Source of the DNA: Flavobacteriales bacterium
Lineage (GTDB): Bacteria > Bacteroidota > Bacteroidia > Flavobacteriales_D > Sanyastnellaceae
Direction: 5' to 3'
Length of the DNA: 36,607 nucleotides
NCBI GenBank assembly: GCA_947463065.1
Contig: CANHSF010000007.1
Span: 1-36,607 of the forward strand
Shown here: one piece after another, positions 27,256-36,607 of the stretch
How positions within the stretch are numbered: the first letter of the stretch is position 1
Layout of the letters: each line of letters begins with the position of its first letter
Translations under genes and position numbers: made by a program
Notes under the pieces: generated by a model
The model's input: the letters and a program-made list of their open reading frames with translations, nothing else
What the model was told of the DNA's origin: nothing
Database searches by the model: none

Positions 27256-29319
27256 ATGTACGGACTGATTAGTCAAGTCAACACCGGAGGCAACATACGC
27301 TTCTATCGTGCCATGGCCTTAGGCGGTGTCGTTACGTCGCTGTTCTTCGCCCTGGTGTTTCATGCATTTCTGGACAACGTCAAGGAATTGGTATTCGACC
27401 GAATGCTCGTTTTGGCATATTGCATTGTCGTTTTCCTATTTGGCCTCAAAAAGAAAATTGATCATCGTGCATATTCCAAGTGCATGTACATCGGATTCTA
27501 CCTCTACACCGCACAGAGCTTGATCGCGTGCTGGCACAACGACTTCACCGGCGCATACTTCCCCGTCTATATTCTTGTGACGTTGATTTGTGTGTATGCT
27601 TTTCGCAAAAACCACGAGTCCCTGATTTTTATTTTGGTGTTTACCATTGGTGCTCTCTTGCTCATTTGGGAAAACAACCATATCGGCATGAATGAAAAAT
27701 GGGTGTATGTGGCCACCGTTCTTACCAGCAATGCACTGAGCTATTTCACGGCGCGAATCAAAAACAAGTTCATGCACGAAATGAAGTTGAACCAACGGAT
27801 TCTCAAATCACTCATCACGCGAAGCGAAGACGGCATGTTTGTCACAGACACCACCGGTTTGATTTATGACTTGAATCAGCGGGCTATCGAACTCTTTGGA
27901 TTTTCGAAAGAAGAAATGCTCGACGTTGATTTTAGAGTCTTGCGCAAGGATCCGCTCACGCCAGAGGAAATCGAAGAGGGTTTTATGAAACTCAATGAAG
28001 AACATTTTTGGACCCAAGAGACCATGCTCACCAAAAAGGATGGATCCGAATTTGCAGCGCGCATTGCCATCATTCAGTTGTATTCACAAAAAACAAAATT
28101 CCTCGTCTACCGTGTGCAAGACATTTCCAATCTCAAAATGTATCAAGAGGAACTTTTGTTGGCAAAAGAAAAAGCTGAACAAGCCGCCAAAGCCAAAAGC
28201 AATTTTTTGGCCATCATGAGCCACGAAATCAGAACGCCCCTCAATGGTGTCATCGCCACCTCAAGCTTGCTCAAGCAAAGCGAACTCAATGCGGAGCAAA
28301 ACGATCAACTCGACACTATATATAGGAGTGGTCAAAACCTGCTCATGCTCATCAATGATATTTTGGAATTCTCCAAAATGGAAAACGGCAAACTCGTTTT
28401 GGATCCTCGACCAAGCAATATTCAATTGGCCATTCTCGATGTTGCCGGTTTGTTGCGTGCATCGGCCGAACAAAAGGGCATTCAGCTCGAGGTGCGCGTG
28501 CATTACAACATGCCTTCCTCTCTGGTCATCGACGATCACCGACTCAAACAAATTTTGCTCAACCTTACCGGCAATGCCATCAAATTCACTTCGGAAGGCA
28601 AGGTCACGATCGACTGCGGAATCGAGAAGTCCATCAAAGATCGCCATTTGATTTCATTCAAAATCACCGACACTGGAATTGGCATCGCCCAAGATAAATT
28701 GCCCATGTTGTTTCAATCGTTCACACAAGTGGACGCCGGTATTTCGCGCAAATACGGCGGCTCAGGTCTTGGCCTTACCATCAGCAAACAATTGGTCGAG
28801 TTGATGGGAGGTGAAATCCAAGTCTGCAGCGAAATTCGAAAAGGAACCTGTTTTTCGTTCAGCATTTGGTGCAATGAAAAGATCATTCAGAACAACATCA
28901 GCGAAGCCGACACCTCCACCACCGACTATTCCAACCTCAATGTGCTCATTGCAGAGGACAACAGAATCAACATCCAAGTATTTAGATTCATTTTAGATCG
29001 CCTCAACATCAACGCCGATTTTGCAGAGAACGGATTGGAGGCTGTGGATGCCTACCGCAAAAAAGCCTACGACTTGATCTTTATGGACATGCAAATGCCC
29101 GAAATGGATGGTCTCGAAGCTACACGCGCAATTCGCAATTTGGCCACCCAGCAACCCATCATCATCGCCATCAGCGCCAATGCCTATCCCGAGGACCGAA
29201 TCAAATGTGCGGATGCCGGCATGAACGATTTTATGCCCAAACCCTTTGAGTTGGATAAAGTCTCCTCCATGCTGAGAACCTACTTCTCTGGACAATCAGC
29301 GGAGAAACCAGCCGCTTGA
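27256..29319 (+). CDS. Hybrid sensor histidine kinase (multi-TM sensor, PAS, HisKA, HATPase, REC)
   Basis: N-terminal TM helices; PAS LITRSEDGMFVTDTTGLIYDLNQRAIELFGFSKEEM; H-box FLAIMSHEIRTPLNGVIA; N/G boxes [97 protein letters not shown]. Confidence 0.95.
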   Translation: MYGLISQVNTGGNIRFYRAMALGGVVTSLFFALVFHAFLDNVKELVFDRMLVLAYCIVVFLFGLKKKIDHRAYSKCMYIGFYLYTAQSLIACWHNDFTGAYFPVYILVTLICVYAFRKNHESLIFILVFTIGALLLIWENNHIGMNEKWVYVATVLTSNALSYFTARIKNKFMHEMKLNQRILKSLITRSEDGMFVTDTTGLIYDLNQRAIELFGFSKEEMLDVDFRVLRKDPLTPEEIEEGFMKLNEEHFWTQETMLTKKDGSEFAARIAIIQLYSQKTKFLVYRVQDISNLKMYQEELLLAKEKAEQAAKAKSNFLAIMSHEIRTPLNGVIATSSLLKQSELNAEQNDQLDTIYRSGQNLLMLINDILEFSKMENGKLVLDPRPSNIQLAILDVAGLLRASAEQKGIQLEVRVHYNMPSSLVIDDHRLKQILLNLTGNAIKFTSEGKVTIDCGIEKSIKDRHLISFKITDTGIGIAQDKLPMLFQSFTQVDAGISRKYGGSGLGLTISKQLVELMGGEIQVCSEIRKGTCFSFSIWCNEKIIQNNISEADTSTTDYSNLNVLIAEDNRINIQVFRFILDRLNINADFAENGLEAVDAYRKKAYDLIFMDMQMPEMDGLEATRAIRNLATQQPIIIAISANAYPEDRIKCADAGMNDFMPKPFELDKVSSMLRTYFSGQSAEKPAA

Positions 29320-29566
29320 TCCATACTTTGACCTCTTGGCAAAGTCCTTTTTCACACACACTATATAATAAGGTGTATTTGATCGCCGCATTGCCGCATT
29401 TTTCTAAATCCGCACACCATTGCGATAGAAACACAAGCACATGAATCTTCGGCGCTGAATTCCAGAGCCTTTTGGTCCTAGGGCCACCTCGGGGTGCAAG
29501 CTGCCAAAGACACCGCGCTAAATCCTTAACAGCTCGTTATTGATTCGGTGGGGTAAAAACTATACC

Positions 29567-29574
29567 TATATTTG
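29567..29574 (+). promoter_or_regulatory. Putative -7 element TATATTTG upstream of the second hybrid kinase
   Basis: Exact TAnnTTTG match about 100 nt upstream of ATG 29671. TTG at 29540-29542 is spaced longer than usual. Confidence 0.4.
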
Positions 29575-29670
29575 TATCCTAAGGGGATGAGGCACTCAAG
29601 ATACTGCGCCCCCGAATGAACTACCGTCCGAAAATGGTAGCCATGAAACAACCAAATTGAAGGCACTCTC

Positions 29671-31866
29671 ATGATCGATGCGAAACACCTCAGCATCCGG
29701 GTAAAAATATTACTCGCCATTGCACTTCTCATACTCATGAGTTGTGGGGCCATGATTTATTACAATACGGATATTCAATCCTCCTACGCCTCAAAAATCA
29801 GCCTGTCTGCTCGTCAAAAAGAACTGGCAGCAAACATCAATCGCCTTGCACTTACCATTTATACCAAATCGGGCAGCAAAACCGACTTCCAACAAGAAGT
29901 CAAGGATATTGTGCTCACCACCGATAAACTAGAGAATGCGCAAAAGGCATTGCTCAATGGCAGTGAACAATATGGCACTTCCTACCGCAACAGCGTGACC
30001 ATCGAAGCCCAGCTTCAATCGGCCTCCCCGAGTTTTGTGCAAACCCGCGATTGGGTGCACGACCATTCCAAAACATTTCACCAAGTGAGCCAAGCCGATA
30101 TCGACGTGCTTCAAGCTTCAATCGCGCAATACAACGATCAAATGAGCACCGTGGTGGGCAGCTATTTGAGCGAGGCCAAAGTTTACAACAGCATGGTGAG
30201 TAGCTACAGTTATATCGCTATCGGCATAAGCATTTTGCTCATTGTTGTGCTCGCCATCCGCATCATACGTCCATTGCGCCACTTGCACGAAATCACCTCG
30301 GACGCCATCGAAAACCTCAACAAAAATCTGGAGGAATCGCATCAGACCAAAGCCGACTTCTTGGCCAACATGAGCCATGAAGTGCGGACTCCACTCAACG
30401 GTGTATTGGGCATGTCAGAACTGTTGGTGCGCACCAAACTGGACGAGGAACAGCGCAATTACGCCCGCAACATCCACAGCAGTGCGCAAAACCTACTGGA
30501 TGTGGTCAATGATATTTTGGACCACTCCAAGTTGCAATCGGGCAAATTGGAACTCCATAAAGAACGCTTCAACCTATCCGACGTGATTGATCAGGTCATC
30601 GATTTGATGAAGCCAACAGCCCAGAACAAGCGATTGGAATTGATGAGCGATCTCGACAATGCCATTCCGACCGAACTCATCCACGACGAGCGCCGTCTGC
30701 GCCAAGTGCTCATGAACTTGGTCAACAACGGCATCAAATTCACCGACAACGGCGAAGTTTTGATAAAAGTGGAATTGGTGAATCGCGAATCGGAGTTTGT
30801 TCAACTCAAATTCAGCATCAAAGACACGGGCATTGGAATCGACGAAAAAGCAATCGATCAGCTTTTCCAATCCTTCTACCAAGTGGACTCGAGCATTTCG
30901 AAAAAATACGGCGGCTCGGGATTGGGGTTGTCCATCTGCAAAGATCTCATCCAAGCCATGGGCGGTCGCATTTGGGTAGAAAGCAAACCCGGCCAAGGAA
31001 GCACATTCTTCTTCACCATCGTAGCAGAAAGCACCAGCAGCACACAACAGCACAAAATCGATGCGCTTCAAGGCATGCGCGCGCTTATCGTGGACGACAA
31101 CAAAACCAATCTGAAAATTTTGGTGAAGCAACTCTCTGCTTGGGGCATTCAAGCCACGCCATTCAATAGTCCAGAGTTGGTGGCCGAGATCATGAACAAT
31201 TTGCACAAATTCGATTTTGTGATCATGGACATGCAAATGCCGGAAATGGACGGAAAGGCGCTTTCCAAAAAAATACGGGAACGCTACAGCGAAAAACAAC
31301 TGCCGCTTATCGTATTGTCCTCTGTGGGTGAACACCTGATGACCGATGGCAGCGAAATGTACAATGCCTACCTCACCAAGCCGGTCAAACAAGCCAAGCT
31401 TTTGGACACCATTATCGACGTCATGCGCATCAGTCCCTTGGCAAAGGCCAAAGAAAATGTGAGTCGCGGCAATGTCGAAATCAAGCCGCTCAACAGCAAG
31501 ATCAAAGTTTTGATTGCACAAGACAACGAACTGACGCGAGCAGTGACCACCCGCACCTTGGACTTATTGGGACACAAATACGACGCCGCCCAAAACACCA
31601 AAGACGCTCTGGACAAAGCTGCGGTTACCCATTATGATCTTATCTTGGTCGATGTTGATCAAAGCAATGGCAGTGGCAAAGAAACCACGCGCAAGCTGAA
31701 AAAGACTTTTAACAAAAACAACGCGCCCGTGATTTTTGGGGTCACCGAAAACGAAGTGCAAGAGCACCAAAGTTGTATCGAAGCAGGAATGGACGACACC
31801 TTGGCCAAGCCGGTCCGACCTGAAGTATTGCAAGAGAAAATCTTGCATTGGCTAGACGTAGACTGA
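29671..31866 (+). CDS. Hybrid sensor histidine kinase (periplasmic PilJ/NIT-like sensor, HisKA, HATPase, two REC domains)
   Basis: TM-periplasmic-TM N-terminus with [23 protein letters not shown]-box [46 protein letters not shown]1 [32 protein letters not shown]2 [42 protein letters not shown]. Confidence 0.94.
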   Translation: MIDAKHLSIRVKILLAIALLILMSCGAMIYYNTDIQSSYASKISLSARQKELAANINRLALTIYTKSGSKTDFQQEVKDIVLTTDKLENAQKALLNGSEQYGTSYRNSVTIEAQLQSASPSFVQTRDWVHDHSKTFHQVSQADIDVLQASIAQYNDQMSTVVGSYLSEAKVYNSMVSSYSYIAIGISILLIVVLAIRIIRPLRHLHEITSDAIENLNKNLEESHQTKADFLANMSHEVRTPLNGVLGMSELLVRTKLDEEQRNYARNIHSSAQNLLDVVNDILDHSKLQSGKLELHKERFNLSDVIDQVIDLMKPTAQNKRLELMSDLDNAIPTELIHDERRLRQVLMNLVNNGIKFTDNGEVLIKVELVNRESEFVQLKFSIKDTGIGIDEKAIDQLFQSFYQVDSSISKKYGGSGLGLSICKDLIQAMGGRIWVESKPGQGSTFFFTIVAESTSSTQQHKIDALQGMRALIVDDNKTNLKILVKQLSAWGIQATPFNSPELVAEIMNNLHKFDFVIMDMQMPEMDGKALSKKIRERYSEKQLPLIVLSSVGEHLMTDGSEMYNAYLTKPVKQAKLLDTIIDVMRISPLAKAKENVSRGNVEIKPLNSKIKVLIAQDNELTRAVTTRTLDLLGHKYDAAQNTKDALDKAAVTHYDLILVDVDQSNGSGKETTRKLKKTFNKNNAPVIFGVTENEVQEHQSCIEAGMDDTLAKPVRPEVLQEKILHWLDVD

Positions 31867-31927
31867 CCCCATTCCCGTTCGCCGCAATTTTCCAACCCTC
31901 TGAACCAAAATCCGTCGCTATTGGTAT

Positions 31928-31935
31928 TACTTTTG
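31928..31935 (+). promoter_or_regulatory. Possible -7 element TACTTTTG just upstream of the thioredoxin-like gene
   Basis: TAnnTTTG match ending 6 nt before ATG 31942. No clear -33, and it may be chance or imply a near-leaderless transcript. Confidence 0.25.
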
Positions 31936-31941
31936 TTGACC

Positions 31942-33372
31942 ATGACAAAAAACATCTCCATGTTCGTTTATTCCATCATCGCCGCATTAGGCTTGGCCTT
32001 TGTCGGCTGCAATGAATCGGCCTCTCCTACTGCAACCGCCGCACCCGCAGCGGTCAAAGAAATTCAATTCGTCAACGGCATCACCGACGCCAACAAAGGA
32101 CTGCGCAAAGGCCCTGTATCGATCAATGGGACAGTGGCTGGCAACGCCAAAGGAAAATTGTATTTGTGGGAAACCTCAGGCAAAGTCACTGAACTCATCG
32201 ATAGTACATCACTCGAAAACGGCCAATTCAATTTCAAGAGTCAAGAACTTGAAAGTGGCATCTACATGGTTGGTTACAATACCAACAACATGGCCGCATT
32301 CATCGTCAGCACAACAGAACCTACCGTCGACTTGCAATTCAAAGCCAACAAACTCGAGGGCAATATGGCATCGAGCGGTTCACGCGAAAATCAAGGTTGG
32401 GTGAAGTACATGGCGCAAGAACCTATCCTACTCAAAGCCATCAAAGATGCACGCGTAGGTGCGCACAAAAACCCAGGCATGAAAGGCCAATTCGATCAAC
32501 AAGCCGCCATGAAAGAGGCCGAACTCGCCACCTTGCAACACACCATCATCCAAGAATATCCAGCGACATTTTTGGCCAAAATCATGACGTGGAAACAAGA
32601 GCCCAACAAAACGGATATGGCCAAATACTTCGACAATATCGACTTTACCGATGAGAGCATCATCCACACCAAAGTCATGTCGGACCGCATCGAAACCTTC
32701 ATGCGTTCGTTCAGCAAGGGCGAAGAAAGTGGTTTTATCCAATGCATTTCTACGGTAGCTGAAAAAACCAAGGTCAACGATCGCGTATTGGAGTTCAGCC
32801 TCAACCAAATGCTGGTGGGCTTCTACGAAAGCAACATGGAAAATATCTGCATGTACATCATCGACAACTACATCAATGGTGAATCGTGCGGCGATTCGGA
32901 CTTGTCGAATGTGATCAAATCCACTGCGAGCAGCATCAAAAACTTGAGCGTGGGCAATACGCCACCGAACATCCAAATGACAACATCTACGGGAGGTAAA
33001 TTCGATTTGTATCAAACCGCTGCAGCACACAAATACACCTTGGTGATGTTTTGGAGCAGTTGGTGCGAACACTGCAAAGGCGAAGCCCCCGAAGTGCGGG
33101 CCTGCTATGATCAATGGAAGTCCAAAGGATTTGAAATTGTGGGCGTAAGCCTTGACAAAAACAAACAAGCTTGGACCAATGCCATTGCGGAGCGCGGCTT
33201 CACGTTCCCACAAGTGTGTGGAATGAATGAATACCAGTCGCCGGTTGCCAAAGATTACAGAGTAAGCAAAACACCGACCTTCTATCTCCTCGACGCCAAT
33301 CAAAAGATTGTACTCAAACCCAAAGGTATTCGCGAAGTACAGACCTTTCTGGCGCAAAACGTGAAGGGGTGA
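31942..33372 (+). CDS. TlpA/ResA-like thioredoxin-family lipoprotein with DUF4369-like N-terminus
   Basis: Lipobox GLAFVGC; N-terminal NGTVAGNAKGKLYLWETSGKVTELIDSTSLENGQFNFKS; thioredoxin motif LVMFWSSWCEHCKGEAPEVRA and VSKTPTFYLLD. Confidence 0.9.
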   Translation: MTKNISMFVYSIIAALGLAFVGCNESASPTATAAPAAVKEIQFVNGITDANKGLRKGPVSINGTVAGNAKGKLYLWETSGKVTELIDSTSLENGQFNFKSQELESGIYMVGYNTNNMAAFIVSTTEPTVDLQFKANKLEGNMASSGSRENQGWVKYMAQEPILLKAIKDARVGAHKNPGMKGQFDQQAAMKEAELATLQHTIIQEYPATFLAKIMTWKQEPNKTDMAKYFDNIDFTDESIIHTKVMSDRIETFMRSFSKGEESGFIQCISTVAEKTKVNDRVLEFSLNQMLVGFYESNMENICMYIIDNYINGESCGDSDLSNVIKSTASSIKNLSVGNTPPNIQMTTSTGGKFDLYQTAAAHKYTLVMFWSSWCEHCKGEAPEVRACYDQWKSKGFEIVGVSLDKNKQAWTNAIAERGFTFPQVCGMNEYQSPVAKDYRVSKTPTFYLLDANQKIVLKPKGIREVQTFLAQNVKG

Positions 33373-34295
33373 AAAACCTATTCTATACAAGTCTCATCTT
33401 CATTTTGGCACAATGCCAACCACCTGCCGTGCCCAATACAACTTTCCATATTCACGGACACCGCGGTTGCAGAGGACTGCGGCCCGAAAACACCATACCC
33501 GCATTTATTCATGCCATGGAGTGGGGTGTCGATGCGTTGGAATTGGATGTTGTGATTACTGGAGATAGCCAAGTGCTCGTTTCGCATGAGCCCATCATGC
33601 TGCCATTGATCATGGCTAATCCCGATCCCAGCAAGGGTGCTGCAAACGGCGAGAACATCTACACAATGACCACAGCTGAGGCCCAATCTTATCGCTGCGG
33701 TACACAAACCCATCCCCGATTTCTGGAGCAGGTGAGCATCCCTACGTTCAAGCCCTTGTTGCGCCAAGTGGTGGACACGGTTAGCGCCTTCATTGCACAG
33801 CGCGGCAGCCAACACCCCTTGTACAACATCGAATTAAAAACCGTTTGTGAGCAAGACAGCCAAGGGCATTGGATTTTCGGCGACGACGTTTACCACCCCC
33901 AACCTTCGCGTTACGCGGAAATCTTTTTGCGCGAAATGAAATCGCTCCGCATTCAAGATCATGTGGTATTGCAGAGCTTTGATCCCCGCATATTGGAAGC
34001 ATTGCACCAACAAGCGCCAGATATACCGCTAGTTTTTCTCAGCGAGGACACGCTCAAAACAGCAGCAGCAAAGTTGTCCGAACTCAGCTTTGTGCCCCAT
34101 GGATTCAGTGTGTATTATCCGATGATCGATGCAGCATTGGTGGAATATTGCCAAACACGCGGCATCCAGTTGATTGCTTGGACGGTGAATGAAACCAGCG
34201 ATATCGAACGATTGGTGCAACTTGGTGTTCAAGAAATCATCACGGATTATCCCGACCGGGCCTTGGAAGTGCGCAACAAACTTGGCCAGAAATGA
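33369..34295 (+). CDS. Glycerophosphodiester phosphodiesterase family lipoprotein
   Basis: FILAQC lipobox; HGHRGCRGLRPENTIPAFIHAMEWGVDALELDVVITGDSQVLVSHEP; AWTVNETSDIERLVQLGVQEIITDYPD. GTG start overlaps the upstream TGA (GTGA). Confidence 0.93.
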   Translation: MKNLFYTSLIFILAQCQPPAVPNTTFHIHGHRGCRGLRPENTIPAFIHAMEWGVDALELDVVITGDSQVLVSHEPIMLPLIMANPDPSKGAANGENIYTMTTAEAQSYRCGTQTHPRFLEQVSIPTFKPLLRQVVDTVSAFIAQRGSQHPLYNIELKTVCEQDSQGHWIFGDDVYHPQPSRYAEIFLREMKSLRIQDHVVLQSFDPRILEALHQQAPDIPLVFLSEDTLKTAAAKLSELSFVPHGFSVYYPMIDAALVEYCQTRGIQLIAWTVNETSDIERLVQLGVQEIITDYPDRALEVRNKLGQK

Positions 34296-34309
34296 CACAA
34301 CGTGTACAA

Positions 34310-34343
34310 TAAAAAAAGGCCGATCAATCGATCGGCCTTTTTT
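34310..34343. terminator. Bidirectional rho-independent terminator
   Basis: AAAAAAAGGCCGATCAATCGATCGGCCTTTTTT: GGCCGATC/GATCGGCC stem between convergent genes. Confidence 0.92.
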
Positions 34344-34365
34344 AATTTATCGTATCGCGGAGCGC

Positions 34366-35610
34366 TTATGCCCAGCTCGCAATTTTCTCTGCTTTGTAGG
34401 CGCCAGCTTCCAATTTTTCGCGCACTTTGACGAAACATTCGATGGTGTAATCCACGTCTTTTTCGCTGTGCACCACGGTTGGAATCAAACGCAACATGAT
34501 CACATCTTTGGGCACTACGGGGTACACTACGATGCTGCAGAACAAACCGTAGGTCTCGCGCAATTCCAAGGTCACATTGGTCGCTTCGCCCAACGAACCT
34601 TTGAGGAAAACGGGAGTCACAACCGAGTTGGTATGACCGATATCGAAACCGGCTTGGGTCAAACCGTTTTGCAAACGCTTGGCGATATACCACAAACGTT
34701 CTTGCAATTCGGGTTGTGTGCGCAACATTTCCAAACGCTTCAATGCACCGATCACGATGGGCATCGGAAGAGCTTTGGCGAAGGTTTGCGAGCGCATGTT
34801 GTAGCGCAAATATTCGATCACATGTTCGTCGGAAGCTACGAAAGCACCAACGGTGGCCATGGCTTTGGCGAAGGTACCGAAATACACATCGATGTCCTTT
34901 TGAACACCTTGGGCATCGCCCGCACCGCGACCGTTTTCACCGATGCTACCGAAGCCGTGTGCATCGTCGACAAACAAGCGGAAGCCGTATTCTTTTTTGT
35001 AGGAGACAATTTCTTTCAATTTGCCTTGGTCGCCTGCCATACCGAATACCCCTTCGGTCAACACCAAAATACCGCCACCCGTTTGATCGGTGATGGCCTT
35101 GGCGTGTTTGAGTTGTTTTTCGAAGCTGGCCATATCGTTGTGTTGGAAAACAAAACGTTTGCCGTGGTGCAGGCGCACACCGTCGACCATGCAGGCGTGG
35201 CATTCGCTGTCGTAGACGATCACATCGTGACGACCCACTAGCGCTTCGATGGCGCTTTGGCAACCTTGATAACCGTAGTTCAACAAGAACGCATCGTCTT
35301 TTTGCATGAACGAGGCCAATTCTTGTTCGAGTTGTTCGTGGTACTTGGTTTGACCGCTCATCATACGCGCACCCATAGGATACGCCATACCCCATGCAGC
35401 AGCAGCTTCAGCGTCTACCTTGCGGATATCGGGGTGATTGGCCAAACCAATGTAATTGTTGAGACTCCAAACCAAAACAGGTTTGCCACGGAAAGTCATA
35501 TGCGGGCCCAATTCACCTTCCAATTTTGGAAAAGTAAAATAACCGTGAGATTCTTTAGAATGTTGGCCAAGCGGTCCGCGATTCTGTTTGATGCGTTCAA
35601 AAATATCCAA
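34366..35610 (-). CDS. Alpha-oxoamine synthase-family PLP enzyme (2-amino-3-ketobutyrate CoA ligase / serine palmitoyltransferase / cysteate acyltransferase-like)
   Basis: WSLNNYIGLANHPDIRKVDAEAAAAWGMAYPMGARMMSGQTKYHEQLEQELASF; DAFLLNYGYQGCQSAIEAL; LFVDDAHGFGSIGENGRG; DVYFGTFAKAMATVGAFVAS. Confidence 0.9.
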   Translation of the reverse strand: MDIFERIKQNRGPLGQHSKESHGYFTFPKLEGELGPHMTFRGKPVLVWSLNNYIGLANHPDIRKVDAEAAAAWGMAYPMGARMMSGQTKYHEQLEQELASFMQKDDAFLLNYGYQGCQSAIEALVGRHDVIVYDSECHACMVDGVRLHHGKRFVFQHNDMASFEKQLKHAKAITDQTGGGILVLTEGVFGMAGDQGKLKEIVSYKKEYGFRLFVDDAHGFGSIGENGRGAGDAQGVQKDIDVYFGTFAKAMATVGAFVASDEHVIEYLRYNMRSQTFAKALPMPIVIGALKRLEMLRTQPELQERLWYIAKRLQNGLTQAGFDIGHTNSVVTPVFLKGSLGEATNVTLELRETYGLFCSIVVYPVVPKDVIMLRLIPTVVHSEKDVDYTIECFVKVREKLEAGAYKAEKIASWA

Positions 35611-35643
35611 GGGATCTGTACTTTTAAGTTATACGAATGGAGG

Positions 35644-35651
35644 CAAAGATA
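35644..35651 (-). promoter_or_regulatory. Putative -7 element TATCTTTG upstream of the alpha-oxoamine synthase gene
   Basis: Reverse complement of CAAAGATA; exact TAnnTTTG match, 34 nt upstream of the start codon. Confidence 0.5.
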
Positions 35652-35831
35652 CAAAAATCCCTATTAAAATGTGGTCTAAACCACCGAGTTATCAGCCATG
35701 CATATTGGATATTGGGAGTTTACACGCATAGGAAAATTCTTCGATTTCAAGAGTCCATTGTAGTAAACCGTGACAGCTGTGCGTCATCTATTGGGACGAA
35801 GGCGGGTCATCTACCAAAGGATTTTCTTTTG

Positions 35832-35839
35832 TACCTTCG
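35832..35839 (+). promoter_or_regulatory. Possible -7 element TACCTTCG upstream of bamD
   Basis: TAnnTTcG variant 22 nt before the TTG start at 35861. No clear -33. Confidence 0.35.
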
Positions 35840-35860
35840 CACCTTTATTGATTTTTTAGT

Positions 35861-36607
35861 TTGAACGCAATTATCCGACGAAACATATCCTTTTCCGGCC
35901 TTTACATGGTCGCTGCTTTGCTTTTTGTGGCAGCCCTATTCCATTCATGCAGTGAATACAGCAAAATTCTGAAAAGCACCAATATCGAAGAAAAGTACAA
36001 TTATGCTGTCAAAGCATACAACAATCAAGAATACTACAAAGCACTGCCAATACTCGAAGAGCTGATCGGAGTAACACGGGGTACGGGCCGCGCAGAAGAT
36101 GTATTTTACTATTACGCCAAAACCCACTTGGCCGTGGAGGACTTTTATTTGGCCAACTACTACTTCAAAAGCTTCACCAAGACCTTTAGTCTGAGTCCCC
36201 GAGCAGAAGAATGCCAATTCCTGGCGGCCTATTGTTCCCAAAAAGTAAGTCCAGAAAGCTCGCTGGACCAAACCGACACCCGCAACGCCATTGACGAGTA
36301 CCAACTCTTCTTGGACAAGTACCCCACCAGCAGCCTCCGAGATTCGGCGAATAAAATGATCCTAAACCTAAACAAAAAACTGGAAATCAAAGACGTAGAT
36401 ATTTGCAGGCAGTATGTCAAAACCCGACAGTACCAAGCGGCTGTATCGCGCATCGATCGATTTTTGCAGGAATATCCCATGAGTTCATACCGTGAGGAAC
36501 TGCTTTTTATGAGCGTGGAGAGCCATTATGAATTCGCCAAAGGCAGTATCGACAAGAAGAAGATTGAGCGTTTTCGCACAACTATCGAAACTTATATTAC
36601 ATTTGCA
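35861..36607 (+). CDS. bamD: Outer membrane protein assembly factor BamD (partial, runs off the right edge)
   Basis: MNAIIRRNISFSGLYMVAALLFVAALFHSC lipobox; CSEYSKILKSTNIEEKYNYAVKAYNNQEYYKALPILEELI..YYYAKTHLAVEDFYLANYYFKSFTKTF; TPR-like YfiO. TTG start at 35861 or ATG at 35906. Absent from the track because it is open at the edge. Confidence 0.88.
   Translation, partial: MNAIIRRNISFSGLYMVAALLFVAALFHSCSEYSKILKSTNIEEKYNYAVKAYNNQEYYKALPILEELIGVTRGTGRAEDVFYYYAKTHLAVEDFYLANYYFKSFTKTFSLSPRAEECQFLAAYCSQKVSPESSLDQTDTRNAIDEYQLFLDKYPTSSLRDSANKMILNLNKKLEIKDVDICRQYVKTRQYQAAVSRIDRFLQEYPMSSYREELLFMSVESHYEFAKGSIDKKKIERFRTTIETYITFA

Noticed and set aside
30574-31521. 315-aa minus-strand ORF
   Set aside because: It is antisense to the second hybrid kinase; open only because of codon usage.
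32428-33390. 320-aa minus-strand ORF
   Set aside because: It is antisense to the TlpA-like thioredoxin gene.
34189-35241. 350-aa plus-strand ORF
   Set aside because: It is antisense to the alpha-oxoamine synthase and crosses the terminator hairpin.

Overview
The window looks like Bacteroidota (Flavobacteriales-like) chromosome; this rests on T9SS type-A sorting domains, an LpxC-FabZ fusion, TAnnTTTG-like promoters and DUF families. It is mostly ordinary housekeeping and envelope sequence: a MacB/FtsX-like permease (partial), aconitase, lpxC-fabZ/lpxA with an ABC ATPase, a small surface-glycan cluster (Gfo/Idh/MocA oxidoreductase, flippase, GT4-like glycosyltransferase, FemAB/GNAT-like transferase), an OppA-like lipoprotein, an EEP-family lipoprotein, a Lys/Ala-rich histone-H1-like protein, a DUF2279-like protein, two hybrid histidine kinases, a TlpA-like thioredoxin, a GDPD, an alpha-oxoamine synthase and bamD (partial). 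Two large secreted proteins stand out. One is a PNGase F-like protein carrying an internal LamG domain (3665-7138, -). The other is a 1807-aa protein made almost entirely of 15 tandem ~110-115-aa modules resembling starch/glycogen-binding domains, each with a conserved four-cysteine signature, ending in a T9SS tail and showing no catalytic domain (16525-21948, -). No tRNA, rRNA, CRISPR array, transposase or prophage was recognised. All assignments are by eye from motifs; no searches were run.
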